Source: Hondaea fermentalgiana (taxonomy: Eukaryota > Sar > Bigyra > Thraustochytrida > Thraustochytriidae). From it: a stretch of 20,468 nucleotides of DNA. A program made the position numbers and the translations under genes. The stretch spans positions 111,268 to 131,735 of the forward strand of contig NPFB01000186.1 in the NCBI GenBank assembly GCA_014084085.1. The letters are read 5' to 3'. Position 1 is the stretch's first letter. The number at the start of each line of letters is the position of its first letter. This document shows positions 6,565-15,988 of the stretch, in pieces. The notes beneath the pieces are model-generated. The model was given only the letters and a program-made list of their open reading frames with translations. It did no database searches and was not told the origin of the DNA.

Positions 6565-9500
6565 ATGTCCTCACGAAAGGAACAAGCGATCGCAAATGCC
6601 ATCAAGGCCATGGCTGAGAGCGAAGAAGAGCTTCGGTACGTTTGAATGAACCAACCAAAACGAGAAAACCCACAAAACTCGCCCGTTGAACCGACAACGA
6701 GCTGACCCATCCTGCCATAAACGATGCGAATCGTCGCTTCTCACGTTGCGCACGTTTGATTCGCTCTCTTATGTGATGACACGAACGCAGTCTGAACTAC
6801 AATCGCATTGGCGATGACGGCGCTGCGGCGCTGGCTGAGACGCTCGCGAAAAATGACTCGCTGCGTTTGCTCGTGTAAGTTCTGTAGTCTTTTTTTAAAT
6901 GGAGATATTCGTGTCAAGAGCAAACACAAGAGTTCCTAACATTGGTCCGCCATAAATCATTCGAAACCAATCATGCTATGCATGACACTCACTGGCCGTC
7001 GTTTGGCTTTTCCTCTGTTTCACGAGACATCCAGTCTTGGTAGCAATGAAATTGGCGATGCTGGTGCCACGGCGTTAGCAGGCGCGCTCGCACAGAACTG
7101 GTCGCTACAGACGCTGTAGTAAGTGGCAAGCCGTGATGAACAAAGAATTTGCTGATAAATCTCAACTGACTCGACCGAGTTGACATCGCTTCAACCGAAC
7201 TTTATTGCGACCGACGGTACCAACATTTTGCGCGTCTGCTTGTCTCACATCGTTCCCCCACTATCGCTCACAAACAGTCTCGATAACAACGGCATCGGCT
7301 CAGGTGGTGCTGCTGCTTTAGCAAGCGCAATCGCAAAGAAATCGTCGCTTCCCATGCGCGTGTAAGTGTTATAATTGACGATTCTATAGAAGAGGGCCGG
7401 GCAAGAAAAGCTGATTACTTTGCTCTCTTTCCGCAAACCCGCTGCAATGATTTGCTTGCTCAAACGCAGCCGTCAGCAAGAAACTTCCGACAATCAAGAT
7501 GCTGCGGCTCTGGACGGCGCACTTGCGAAGAAATCATCGCTGCAAATGCTCGTGTAAGTGACGACAATTGAAAAAAAACTTGGTACAACTCTTGCGCGTG
7601 CAAAACACGAAACAATCAACGAGACATGTCGTTCTCACAACAAAATGAAATGTTCTGTGCGCAAACACAGTCTTCGACAAAACAGTATCGGCGATGGTGG
7701 CGCTGCGGCACTGGCTGACGCGCTCGCGAAGAATGAGTCGCTGCAAACGCTTTCGTAAGTAACAATGATGGTATAAAATCCTCATGCGAAACCCTGAGAC
7801 GACTGACGCGTTTACAATGCACCACGGAATTGATGACGCATCAAGTGCAGTCTTGAAAGCAACGGGATTGGCGATTGCGGTGCATTAGCACTGGCCCAGG
7901 CGCTCAACGAAAACACCTCACTGCAGACGCTCTAGTAAGTTTGAATTTTTAAAACGCAGTTTGACTCACGCACCACCACCTCCGTATCCTCAAATATCTG
8001 GGTATACTCACTTCATTTGAATTTTAACTATGACAATCGCAGTATACATCGTAACAAAATCGGCCCCAATGGCGTCTTCGCGCTGGCAGACGCGCTCATG
8101 AAGACATCATCGTTGCAGACGCTTGCGTAAGTGGTAAAGAGGAAACAGGCGCACAGGACTTGAATTTTGAGCTGACTCATGACATGCTCGCTTTAAAACT
8201 TACAATACGTGAACGTAGTCTGGGCAGCAACGTGATGAGAGACGAGGGTGTTTCTTCCTTGGCGAATGCGCTCGCCAAAAATATGTCGGTGCAAAAGCTA
8301 TAGTACGTGGCCATTTGTAGAAGAAAAAAGGAAAAGAAAGAAGGAAGCAAGCGACGAAACAAGAAGCCTAACCTTCTCGCGATGAATCACACCAACGCAG
8401 TCTCGACAACAACGGCATTGGCGACATGGGCATCTCGTCGCTTGCGAACGCACTCGCGGAAAATGCCTCTCTGCGGACACTTTCGTAAGTTATTGTGATA
8501 ACCGCGCGGCAAAAAGCGAAAAAGTACTAACCTAGTCGCATCAAAATCTCTTTGCAAATGAAATTTGAGTATGCAGTCTCGATGGCAATGAGATCAGTGA
8601 CAACGGCGCCGTGGCCCTGGCGAAAGTCCTCGCGAACAACTTATCTTCGCTGCAATCGCTGTAGTACGTTTTCTTTTGCAAAGTTGATGGGGAGGTTGCA
8701 AAAGCAAGGCTAACATTTTCTTCATATCACTCCATAGCCTCTACGGAAACCGCATTGGTGATGCGGGCGCAAACGCGCTGGCTGCGGCGCTGGAAAGCAA
8801 CGACATTCTTCAAGAACTCAGGTACGTTGAAGCCACCTCGAACAACCCTTTACGTATGCGACACTCTAACATGATCAACAGCCTTGACCGGGAATATATC
8901 TCCGCCGACATTTTGGCCCGCATTGAGTCACGAGTCAAGCTCGTCAAGAATGAGTTGGACGATCTTAAAGTGGTCGCGCTAGAGGCGCTCAAGGCCAATG
9001 AAAAGGTGCGATGGGGTCGCGCCAAACTCATGGTCGTGGGCAAGGGTGCCGCAGGCAAAACATCAACAATTCGCACACTTTTGAACCAGCCGTTCAACCC
9101 TGATCACGACTCGACGATCGGAGTTGACCTCAGACTGATGCGCACGCGCGACTGGAGAGAGCGCAGAACCATCACTGATGCTGATCTCGGAGAGCAATTT
9201 GCGAAATTCAAGTACCGCCAACAGAGCAACGTCCAGCGCGTCTCGAATCGCATGCCCGCAGGCATGACCCAGCTACCTTCGTCCCACGAGTCGTCTGCCT
9301 TGCGTCGAGCACCAATGCTGTTTGACGAAGAAGAAGTTGTCAAGGCCGTCAGCACGCCGCTTCGTCTCCAGGTTAAGAACCAAACCGCCAAGACAGACGA
9401 GGAAGTCAGCTTCACCATTTGGGACTATGGTGGGCAAGAAGTCTTTTACGCCTTGCACCATCTCTTTCTGACGCAGTACGGCGTCTATGTGCTCGTCTTT

Positions 9501-11498
9501 GACATGCGCGAGGTGCTGGGCAAGGAGCATTTTCAAGACATTCTCGAAAAGGACGACTTGGAAAAGCTCGCATCGCAAGAGCAAGCACTGGAAACCCTAC
9601 GATTCTGGATCGACTCCATTCATTTGCATGCGCCAAATGCCCACATCGCTCTTGTGGGAACATACCTGGACCAAGTACCAAATACCGCGGAGCATGAGGC
9701 GATTGAAGAGGTCCTGGAAGACCGGGTACTAAGCGCGCGTGGCGTCATGTCAGCTGTCGTGCTCAATAACGAGGCGGAACTCAATTTTTTCCCGATCGAT
9801 AACACGGACCGATCAAACCTCGATGAGCGCGTATCGCGCCTTCGCGAGGCACTCACGGAGACGGTTGCCAGCAAGGACTTTGTCACCGACAAGGTTCCAT
9901 TGCGGTGGTCTTTTTGTTTGGAGCAGCTGCTTTCGCAAAATGAGGATTATCTCTCGCTGGAGGCGGTGCAGAAAATCGCTGAAAATGAGTGCTACGTTCC
10001 CAAAGAAGATGTGGATAAAATGCTCAAGTACATGCACGAACTTGGCGTGCTTGTGCATCTGACGACGGGCCAAAATGATGTGCTTCGCAAATACGTCGTG
10101 ATTCGACCACAGTGGTTGCTCAAGAACCTCTCGCGCGTCATCTGCGACCCCAAGATGAATCACATGAAAAAGCACAAGAAGAAGCTCTTGCATCGAGAGA
10201 AGCTACCGAGAAACCTCAGAGACCCGCTCAATGACTGGTCGAATCGCGGAGTCGCCAGTCGCGAATTGCTCGAGTGGCTCTGGCAGGGCCAACCGATCGA
10301 CTACCTCACGGCGCTCATGGACTCCATGCTGCTGGCGTGTCCAAGTCCTTGGATTGGTGATTACGAAAAGCTCGACAAGGAAGGCGCGCTTCTGGTACCG
10401 AGCCTCTTGCAACCTGTCGAGGAAGCCGTGAAGAAGAAGGTTCTCGAACATTCGCGCCGCGAGTTTGCTTTGGCCTACATCGAGTTCACTGTCCTTCCCA
10501 AGGGCGTTTTCCAGCGTTTCATTGCCAGCCTTATCCAGAGTTTTCCGGCTCTTGTTGGCGTCCGAGAGCCTGGTGTTTTTTCAGATTTTGCGAGTCTCGT
10601 CTTTGACAATGTGGGCATGATCCTGGAGACAAGCGGCAACCGCGTAATGCTTTACTTTGCAAAAACCGGGCACGGGTGCCTGGCAAATCATGTCAAGATC
10701 CTGAAGAACAGTCTCGAGTCCATCAACTTGTCTTTCATGAAGGGAAACCTCGGCCCTAGGCTCTTTATTAGCTCGAACGGCACTGGTACCAAGGACGCTT
10801 GCGCGTCAGTGGATGCCCTCGTAAATGCCACGGGTGGCGAAGTATCTTCCTTGCAACAGGGATTGCGACTTCCTCTGGCATCCTTTGCACCTTTTGTGGA
10901 AAGCCGCACGATGGCAATGAGACTCCAAAACACGGTTACGAGTAGGCCAAGTACCAAGCCGTTTCAGGTTTTTATGTCACATGCTTGGGGCAAGGGCAAT
11001 GCGGCGCACGAAAAAGTGATGGCCGTGGCCGACGCGCTCAAAGCTCGCGGCATTACGTACTGGCTCGACGAGTACGACATGGGCTCGGAAACGCTCATTT
11101 CCATGGCGAATGGCATTGACCAGTCCAGGGTATTTTTGGTTTTTGTGACTCGCACCTACATGGAAAAGGTCAACAAGGAGAGAACGGAGCTCGACAACTG
11201 TCGCAACGAGTTCCTGTATGCTCTCCAGCGTGTCAAACCTGCGAATATGATCCCTTGCGTTATGGACAGTACTATGATGGACATGAGCAAGTGGGAAGGG
11301 CGTTTCGGGATTTCATGGAGTGGGGCGCCAATGTATGTGCCCATGTTGTCCGCTGGCCGGAGCAAAGCAGAGATGGACAAACTTGAAAAAGTCATTCGAC
11401 GAGTTCTTTGTTCACAGGAGGAGGCGACTCAGTCTCAAGAAGTTGCGACAGCGACACCGGCAGGTCTTAGTTCTGTCGAGGAACCCAACAGAAAGTAA
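6565..11498 (+). CDS. LRR-Roc-COR-TIR protein (13 exons), putative NLR-like signalling receptor
   Basis: Joined exons: 6565-6635, 6791-6874, 7035-7118, 7278-7361, 7470-7553, 7671-7754, 7851-7934, 8043-8126, 8219-8302, 8401-8484, 8577-8663, 8738-8821 and 8882-11498. This gives 1204 residues in one continuous frame. The start ATG has A at -3. Residues 25-333 are eleven RI-like LRRs, one per exon. Roc GTPase (about 380-640): G1 GKGAAGKTS at 386-394, G3 DYGGQE at 514-519 and a G4-like VGTYLD at 591-596. COR follows (about 650-950), with the RPQWLLK and YIEFTVLPKGVFQRF stretches. TIR (about 1026-1150) begins FMSHAWG. Its WLDEYDMGSET segment places Glu1069 where SARM1-type NADases have their catalytic residue. 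No kinase, signal peptide or membrane segment is seen, so it is probably cytosolic. Roco proteins are GTPases that dimerise via COR. TIR domains act in immunity as scaffolds or NAD-cleaving enzymes. A ligand-sensing LRR with a TIR output is inference. Exons are deduced from frame, donors, acceptors and repeat phase, not from RNA. Confidence 0.9.
6791..8821 (+). repeat. Array of eleven single-LRR exons, all flanked by phase-2 introns
   Basis: Exons 2-12 each encode exactly one 28-residue leucine-rich repeat (84 nt). The exception is exon 11 (8577-8663), with 29 residues (87 nt). The consensus is L-x2-N-x-IGD-x-GA-x-ALA-x-ALA-x-N-x-SLQTL. Every intron interrupts a codon after its second base, just before the first Leu of the next repeat. 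Donors are GTAAGT (8 introns) or GTACGT (4). Acceptors are mostly CAG, with two TAG. Branch-like CTAAC/CTGAC motifs are seen, for example TACTAAC at 8525-8531, GCTAAC at 8709-8714, CCTAAC at 8367-8372 and GCTGAC at 8171-8176. Intron lengths in order are 155, 160, 159, 108, 117, 96, 108, 92, 98, 92, 74 and 60 nt. The repeat in exon 5 (7470-7553) is degenerate. Confidence 0.92.
8822..8881 (+). other. Intron 12: 60-nt, stop-free, in-frame (possible retained intron)
   Basis: The donor GTACGT and acceptor CAACAG bound a 60-nt intron that has no stop in the reading frame. Retention would add 20 residues between the last LRR and the Roc region without a frameshift. Splicing restores the LRR register (EL-S-LDREYI), so I favour it. 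An unspliced form is possible and cannot be decided without RNA. Confidence 0.65.
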
Positions 11499-11672
11499 GT
11501 AGCAAACATTTTTATTCAATTGATTTATTGTAGACTTGACCATGCAATCGCCTTTTTAACAACGGGAAAACGCGCCATCCTTTCATTTGGAAATTCATTG
11601 GAAAAAGTAAAATCACGTGGCGCATGGATATAAACAAAAATATTACGAAACGCGAAAGATCGTGCCGATGGT
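11499..11672. other. Convergent 3' spacer with two minus-strand polyadenylation-like signals
   Basis: The plus-strand TIR-Roco gene and the minus-strand RND gene end 174 nt apart. Minus-strand AATAAA motifs occur at 11516-11511 and 11529-11524, about 145-165 nt past the RND stop and only about 13-30 nt past the TIR-Roco stop. The RND transcript would therefore run nearly to, or into, the TIR-Roco coding end, which predicts overlapping antisense 3' ends. A strong acceptor-like TTTATTGTAG ends at 11533 on the plus strand. Confidence 0.5.
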
Positions 11673-14600
11673 TCAAGTCGATGAACTCGAGACACTGGAA
11701 GCCGGATTGCCCTCTTCAGGATAGTTCTTTTCATCCTTTTCGAGATCATCAACCTCCGACTGAGGGCCACAACGCATCCGAAGTGCTCGCGCCATGACCG
11801 ACACGTCCGCGAATGAACCCTCTGGGCCAATGACGCGAAAGAGGGGCATGACCATGAATTCGGTGACGAGCAAGCTGTACGCAATTGTTCCCGTGAGAAG
11901 AATGGCCATCTTGAAGAAAAATTCGAGCTGAGCACCAAACATGGGAACTGCGGAGCCAGCCGTGGTCAAGGCGCCGGCAATGACAGTGGGCCCAATGATA
12001 ATGGCAGAAAAACGGAAGCGCTCCTTGCGCGTCTGGAGTCCCGCGCGCGCTGCATATGCATAGCTGGTGCCATGGAGCGTGCTATAGTCAACGCTGAGCC
12101 CGACAACCATGACCGCGGCCATGGCTTCGGCAACACCGAGCGACCAGCCCAGCAGCTGGCATGAGCCGAGCACGGCCACAACAATGCTCACGATGCCAAG
12201 TACCGCGATCGCAGAGAGAACCAGGTTCAACGTTGAGGCAACGAGGACAAGGAAGGCAATGGGAATGCTGATGGCCAGACCCTCAAACATGCCAGTGACA
12301 ATGCCAATTTCAGTGTGAATCCATAGCATGTCGAAGCCCGTCTGCTGCATCGATGCCAGTCCTGCAGGCGCGCCTTCTCGTGCGGAACTGAGGTGCGTCT
12401 CAAGGTGTTCGAAAAAGGGTTCCTTGATCGCCACAGGCTGCCCGGACTTGAGCGAAGCCTCGTAAGAGAAGGTAAGAAAACGCACCTCGCCATCGACAAT
12501 GCCCACACTGGTTTCACTGCTCGTATTGATGGCAAAGTCGGCAAGGCGTTCGACCCAAAGCTCCCGGTTCTCTAGGCCCAGTTCAAGTGCCGAAGTTTCG
12601 GAAGGATAGTTTGCCGCGTGCCACTCGTGGAAATTACGAAGTGTACAGTCAACAGAGAGGACAGCATTCGTCTCGCTTCCGACGCAACCTTCAAGGGGGG
12701 TTTTCGCGCCTTCCGGGGTACAGCTCAGTGCAGCATAGCTGTCGCAGATCTCAAGAAGGTATTCTTGGCTCGTGGGAGAAGCGAGGTCGAACGTAGGATC
12801 CCAAACAGCTTCACCGCGATCTCCCAATGGGTTGAGAAACTTAAAGCCCTTTCGGTCGAGACCTTCAATACCAAAGACGACCTCGAATGAAGCGTAGTCA
12901 GATCCACCTTGAAAGAGCCTGTAATAGTCGCGAAGGTACCCCGTCTGCATGTGGCCGATCCGGAACGTTTGGTCTGGTTCTGTGGGTGTGTCGAGCTTGA
13001 TGGCACGCGTCGCCATGTAACCCACAAGAGCAGCGATCCCCACAAGCGTACAGAAAATTACGGGCAAAAATTTGATCTCGCGACCGCAAATGCGCACCGG
13101 GACCTCAAAGCTGATGAATGGAACGTACGCGTTTGCAAAGACCTTTTCCTCCCACATTTCCTTGGTTGACTCCTCACTCGTTTCAACCTCCCTGTACGGT
13201 TCCGAGTCGTAGATCTGACTTTCACGTGGCGATATATCGCAAATTCCAATGTCTTCCTCTTCGATGCCACTGAGCTCAGCGCGAAAGCTATGCGGCAAAC
13301 TTTCGGGCCCGGGAAGCATTCCAGCAGACTCCTCGCGTTCAATTTGCCTCAGGGCTGCTCGCTGCGCGGCCATACTCGGCGCTCTGCTTGATTGTTGCGC
13401 TTCGTTGCACACGAAGCCAAAGGACCCGTCCATTTCTTGGGACCGTTCAAAAGAAAAATCCGCGTCCATGCCGACATCGGGCAAGCCATCAACGCTCAAG
13501 CTTGTACTCTCGCGTTGCTCGCTGTCACCTCGTTTCCTGCAGTGACGAGCACACCCACACCGACGCTCTTTTATGTATCGCTCATGGATGACGACCATAG
13601 CTGGGTAAAGAAGCATCGTCCACACAAAATTCATGAGTACAGTCAGTGCGGCGTAGATGCCAAAGGAAGCGATTGGGGCTATGGGGCTGATACCTGTGGC
13701 CAGGAAGGCACCCGCTGTGGTTGCGCTGGTGCTCATAATGGCCGCCACAGCTGCCTTGTATGTGTACACAAGGCGCGCAATGAGAACTTCTGCGTCTGCA
13801 TTGCCTGTGCCATATACATTGACTACTTCGGCTTGCTTCTTGGTACGAATACCCCGAATACTGCACCAGTACCTTTCGCTCTGAATGAAGGCGTCCACAA
13901 AGACGAGAAGATCGTCAGCTCCGATCCCGAGAATAAGGAAGAAGATGACGATGTGAACGTTGGTAAAGTAGTGTATCTGACAAATGGCCGTATAGACAAA
14001 GAGAGCCACGGGAATGCTGGCCAGAATGGCCACGAGGCCGACCGCTGTAATGAACAAACTATGCAAATGAAACCAGATCGCCGTGCCGACGAGAACAATT
14101 GAAAAGACAACGAGGACCTGGTCCATTGCAATGGCACGGTGGAACTCGGTCAACTCAAAGTACTTGGCGTAGAACCTGACGGTGAGGCCGTCACCCAGTT
14201 GGAAGGCACCGATGTTGTATCCGGACCCAATAAACTTGGTAGCCTTGATATTTTGCGAACTGAAGATTTTGTCTTCTATTCGTGCGTAGAAATTGTTATA
14301 GATCTCAGCCTGCGCACCATCAAAAGAATCCTCGGCAGGCTCCTTGAAGGTGGCGCCATCTGGTGTCGAATCTGCACCAAGCGGTCCGAACATGGCGACT
14401 TGGGAGCGTGTCTTGAGGCGAACATCGCTTGTGCTGTTGATTCTGCGCTCGAGAAAGAATGCCGCGCGCTGTGGATCGGCTCTAACGACGTCAAGGCGAG
14501 CTTCGAACTGTTCTTCGGTCAGCTCGGGGCAGTTTGCCTGGTCTTCGAGTGAAGGATAGATGAGCGACACAATGTCATAGTCCTGGTTCGAACACTCTGT

Positions 14601-15122
14601 GTCGAGGCCATTGGGCTCAACATTGGGTTTGCAAAATTTGGGAAACTCGGAGTCTGCCGTAACGATGCTTTGGAATTCGCACATGCGACGGAGGTTGTCG
14701 GCCGTCAGAATTTCGCGCGTGTCGTCCGCGTCGCTCCACGCATACATGAAGGAGATTGTAGCGAACGGAATTTCTACCGAGCGCACAGGATAGGTGCCTG
14801 CACTGTCAGCAAAGTCGATTTGGTCACGAGCGCTGCGTAGAGCGTCTGTGACGTGGCTGTCTTTGGAGGTGGGGATCGTCCAGTCATCCACTCCGGTCTC
14901 GATGGGATTGAGCCAGCCGGCCCCGACGACGGTAAGCGACATGGCAATGGTCATCAAGGTGACAAGGGCTGCAATCGTCAGAGGTTTCTCCACGCACTTG
15001 ATGGCGACCTTTTCGACGAAACGCCTTTCGCCCGAGAATGTGATCTCGAGGTCCTCCGTTGCGACGCTGCTCCTGCCATGGGCAGCCGCCTTCTCGATGT
15101 CATCCCTGTCATTGTGCACCAT
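11673..15122 (-). CDS. Patched/Dispatched-like RND transporter with sterol-sensing domain, long-loop paralog
   Basis: This is a 1149-residue, 12-helix membrane protein of the eukaryotic RND family (Patched, NPC1, Dispatched, PTCHD). TM1 lies at about 47-69 and is followed by a large extracellular domain with conserved cysteines. TM2-6 (about 330-515) form the sterol-sensing domain, with GIGADD in TM4 (G399, D403, D404). TM7 is at about 685-705, followed by a second large loop. TM8-12 have GLSVDYS in TM10 (G1008, D1012). Both GxxxD motifs expected for a cation-driven RND relay are present. The cytosolic loop between TM6 and TM7 (about 516-683) is long, Ser/Glu-rich and starts with a Cys/Arg cluster (RRCGCARHC) that could be palmitoylated. 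The start ATG has A at -3 and G at +4. It is a tandem paralog of the gene at 16989-20063, in the same orientation. The substrate is unknown; sterols or other lipids are likely by family. Confidence 0.92.
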   Translation of the reverse strand: MVHNDRDDIEKAAAHGRSSVATEDLEITFSGERRFVEKVAIKCVEKPLTIAALVTLMTIAMSLTVVGAGWLNPIETGVDDWTIPTSKDSHVTDALRSARDQIDFADSAGTYPVRSVEIPFATISFMYAWSDADDTREILTADNLRRMCEFQSIVTADSEFPKFCKPNVEPNGLDTECSNQDYDIVSLIYPSLEDQANCPELTEEQFEARLDVVRADPQRAAFFLERRINSTSDVRLKTRSQVAMFGPLGADSTPDGATFKEPAEDSFDGAQAEIYNNFYARIEDKIFSSQNIKATKFIGSGYNIGAFQLGDGLTVRFYAKYFELTEFHRAIAMDQVLVVFSIVLVGTAIWFHLHSLFITAVGLVAILASIPVALFVYTAICQIHYFTNVHIVIFFLILGIGADDLLVFVDAFIQSERYWCSIRGIRTKKQAEVVNVYGTGNADAEVLIARLVYTYKAAVAAIMSTSATTAGAFLATGISPIAPIASFGIYAALTVLMNFVWTMLLYPAMVVIHERYIKERRCGCARHCRKRGDSEQRESTSLSVDGLPDVGMDADFSFERSQEMDGSFGFVCNEAQQSSRAPSMAAQRAALRQIEREESAGMLPGPESLPHSFRAELSGIEEEDIGICDISPRESQIYDSEPYREVETSEESTKEMWEEKVFANAYVPFISFEVPVRICGREIKFLPVIFCTLVGIAALVGYMATRAIKLDTPTEPDQTFRIGHMQTGYLRDYYRLFQGGSDYASFEVVFGIEGLDRKGFKFLNPLGDRGEAVWDPTFDLASPTSQEYLLEICDSYAALSCTPEGAKTPLEGCVGSETNAVLSVDCTLRNFHEWHAANYPSETSALELGLENRELWVERLADFAINTSSETSVGIVDGEVRFLTFSYEASLKSGQPVAIKEPFFEHLETHLSSAREGAPAGLASMQQTGFDMLWIHTEIGIVTGMFEGLAISIPIAFLVLVASTLNLVLSAIAVLGIVSIVVAVLGSCQLLGWSLGVAEAMAAVMVVGLSVDYSTLHGTSYAYAARAGLQTRKERFRFSAIIIGPTVIAGALTTAGSAVPMFGAQLEFFFKMAILLTGTIAYSLLVTEFMVMPLFRVIGPEGSFADVSVMARALRMRCGPQSEVDDLEKDEKNYPEEGNPASSVSSSST

Positions 15123-15988
15123 CTTGTGGCTGTTGCTCGGCAGGCCCGATTGCTCAATGCGGTTCTACATACATAGAGCCCTGGCTCTCAGACCTCTGTT
15201 CGAGTGTGTCCCAAAGGTGAAGTTGAGGAAAAATCAGACACAGACGCATCGCTGATTCGGTGACCCGTGCAAAAGGTAGGAGACATGGAATCGCGTGGCA
15301 TAGAATGGACGCACGCCCCGTACGGATGGACAGATGGCTGGCTGGCTGGCTGGTGGGTAAGCTGGTTGGACACATGCGCGTTGACTCCATCATCCACACC
15401 ACTAACCGTGAGGCGCCCCCAATCATGTCCAGTCTATAGCCTGTGTGCGACGCGCCGCGAGTTACGGTCTCGTGTTCTTGCTTCTCTCGGCCCTGGCCCC
15501 TTTGCCCCTCTTCCACCTTCACACTGGCCCCAGGCTAAAAGAAAAGTTTTCTAACAATCTATACGCGCACCGCACCTCTAACGCGAGTCAGAGCGCACTC
15601 CATTTTTCTCCTGAGCGTCCAGACGCGCGCGGCAGCGGCAGCGCAGCTCGCGCAGGACAGCGCTGCTGTGCCGGCAGCCAGCACAGCCTGCGTGGGCCTG
15701 CTCGCACGGACGGAAAGGCGAGGCCCGCGTCAATCCACTCCTCTCTCGCCAAACCGCACCGGCGGCACGCGGCCGGGGACTCCTTGTGGGGTTGTATACT
15801 AGATTGCAGTCGCTCCGGCTGCTGGCAACTTTCTTCCAGTATTGCAGTCATCGGTGCTCGACCGCGCTGCACGCTACAGCTAGCTAGCTGCAGCTGCTGC
15901 TGCTTCTGTTGATGATGATGCTGCGCTCGCGTCGCGTCGCGTCGCCGGCAGACGAGGCACTCGCAGGCGCAGTCGCGGCCACGTCGTG

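Noticed and set aside
8856..8881. ATG at 8856 as an independent start for the Roc-COR-TIR part
   Set aside because: It lies inside the 60-nt intron 12. The upstream exons join in perfect LRR register and frame, so the real start is at 6565.
13392..14102. 236-codon plus-strand open frame inside the long-loop RND gene
   Set aside because: Antisense shadow of the transmembrane-coding region. It has no recognisable protein features.
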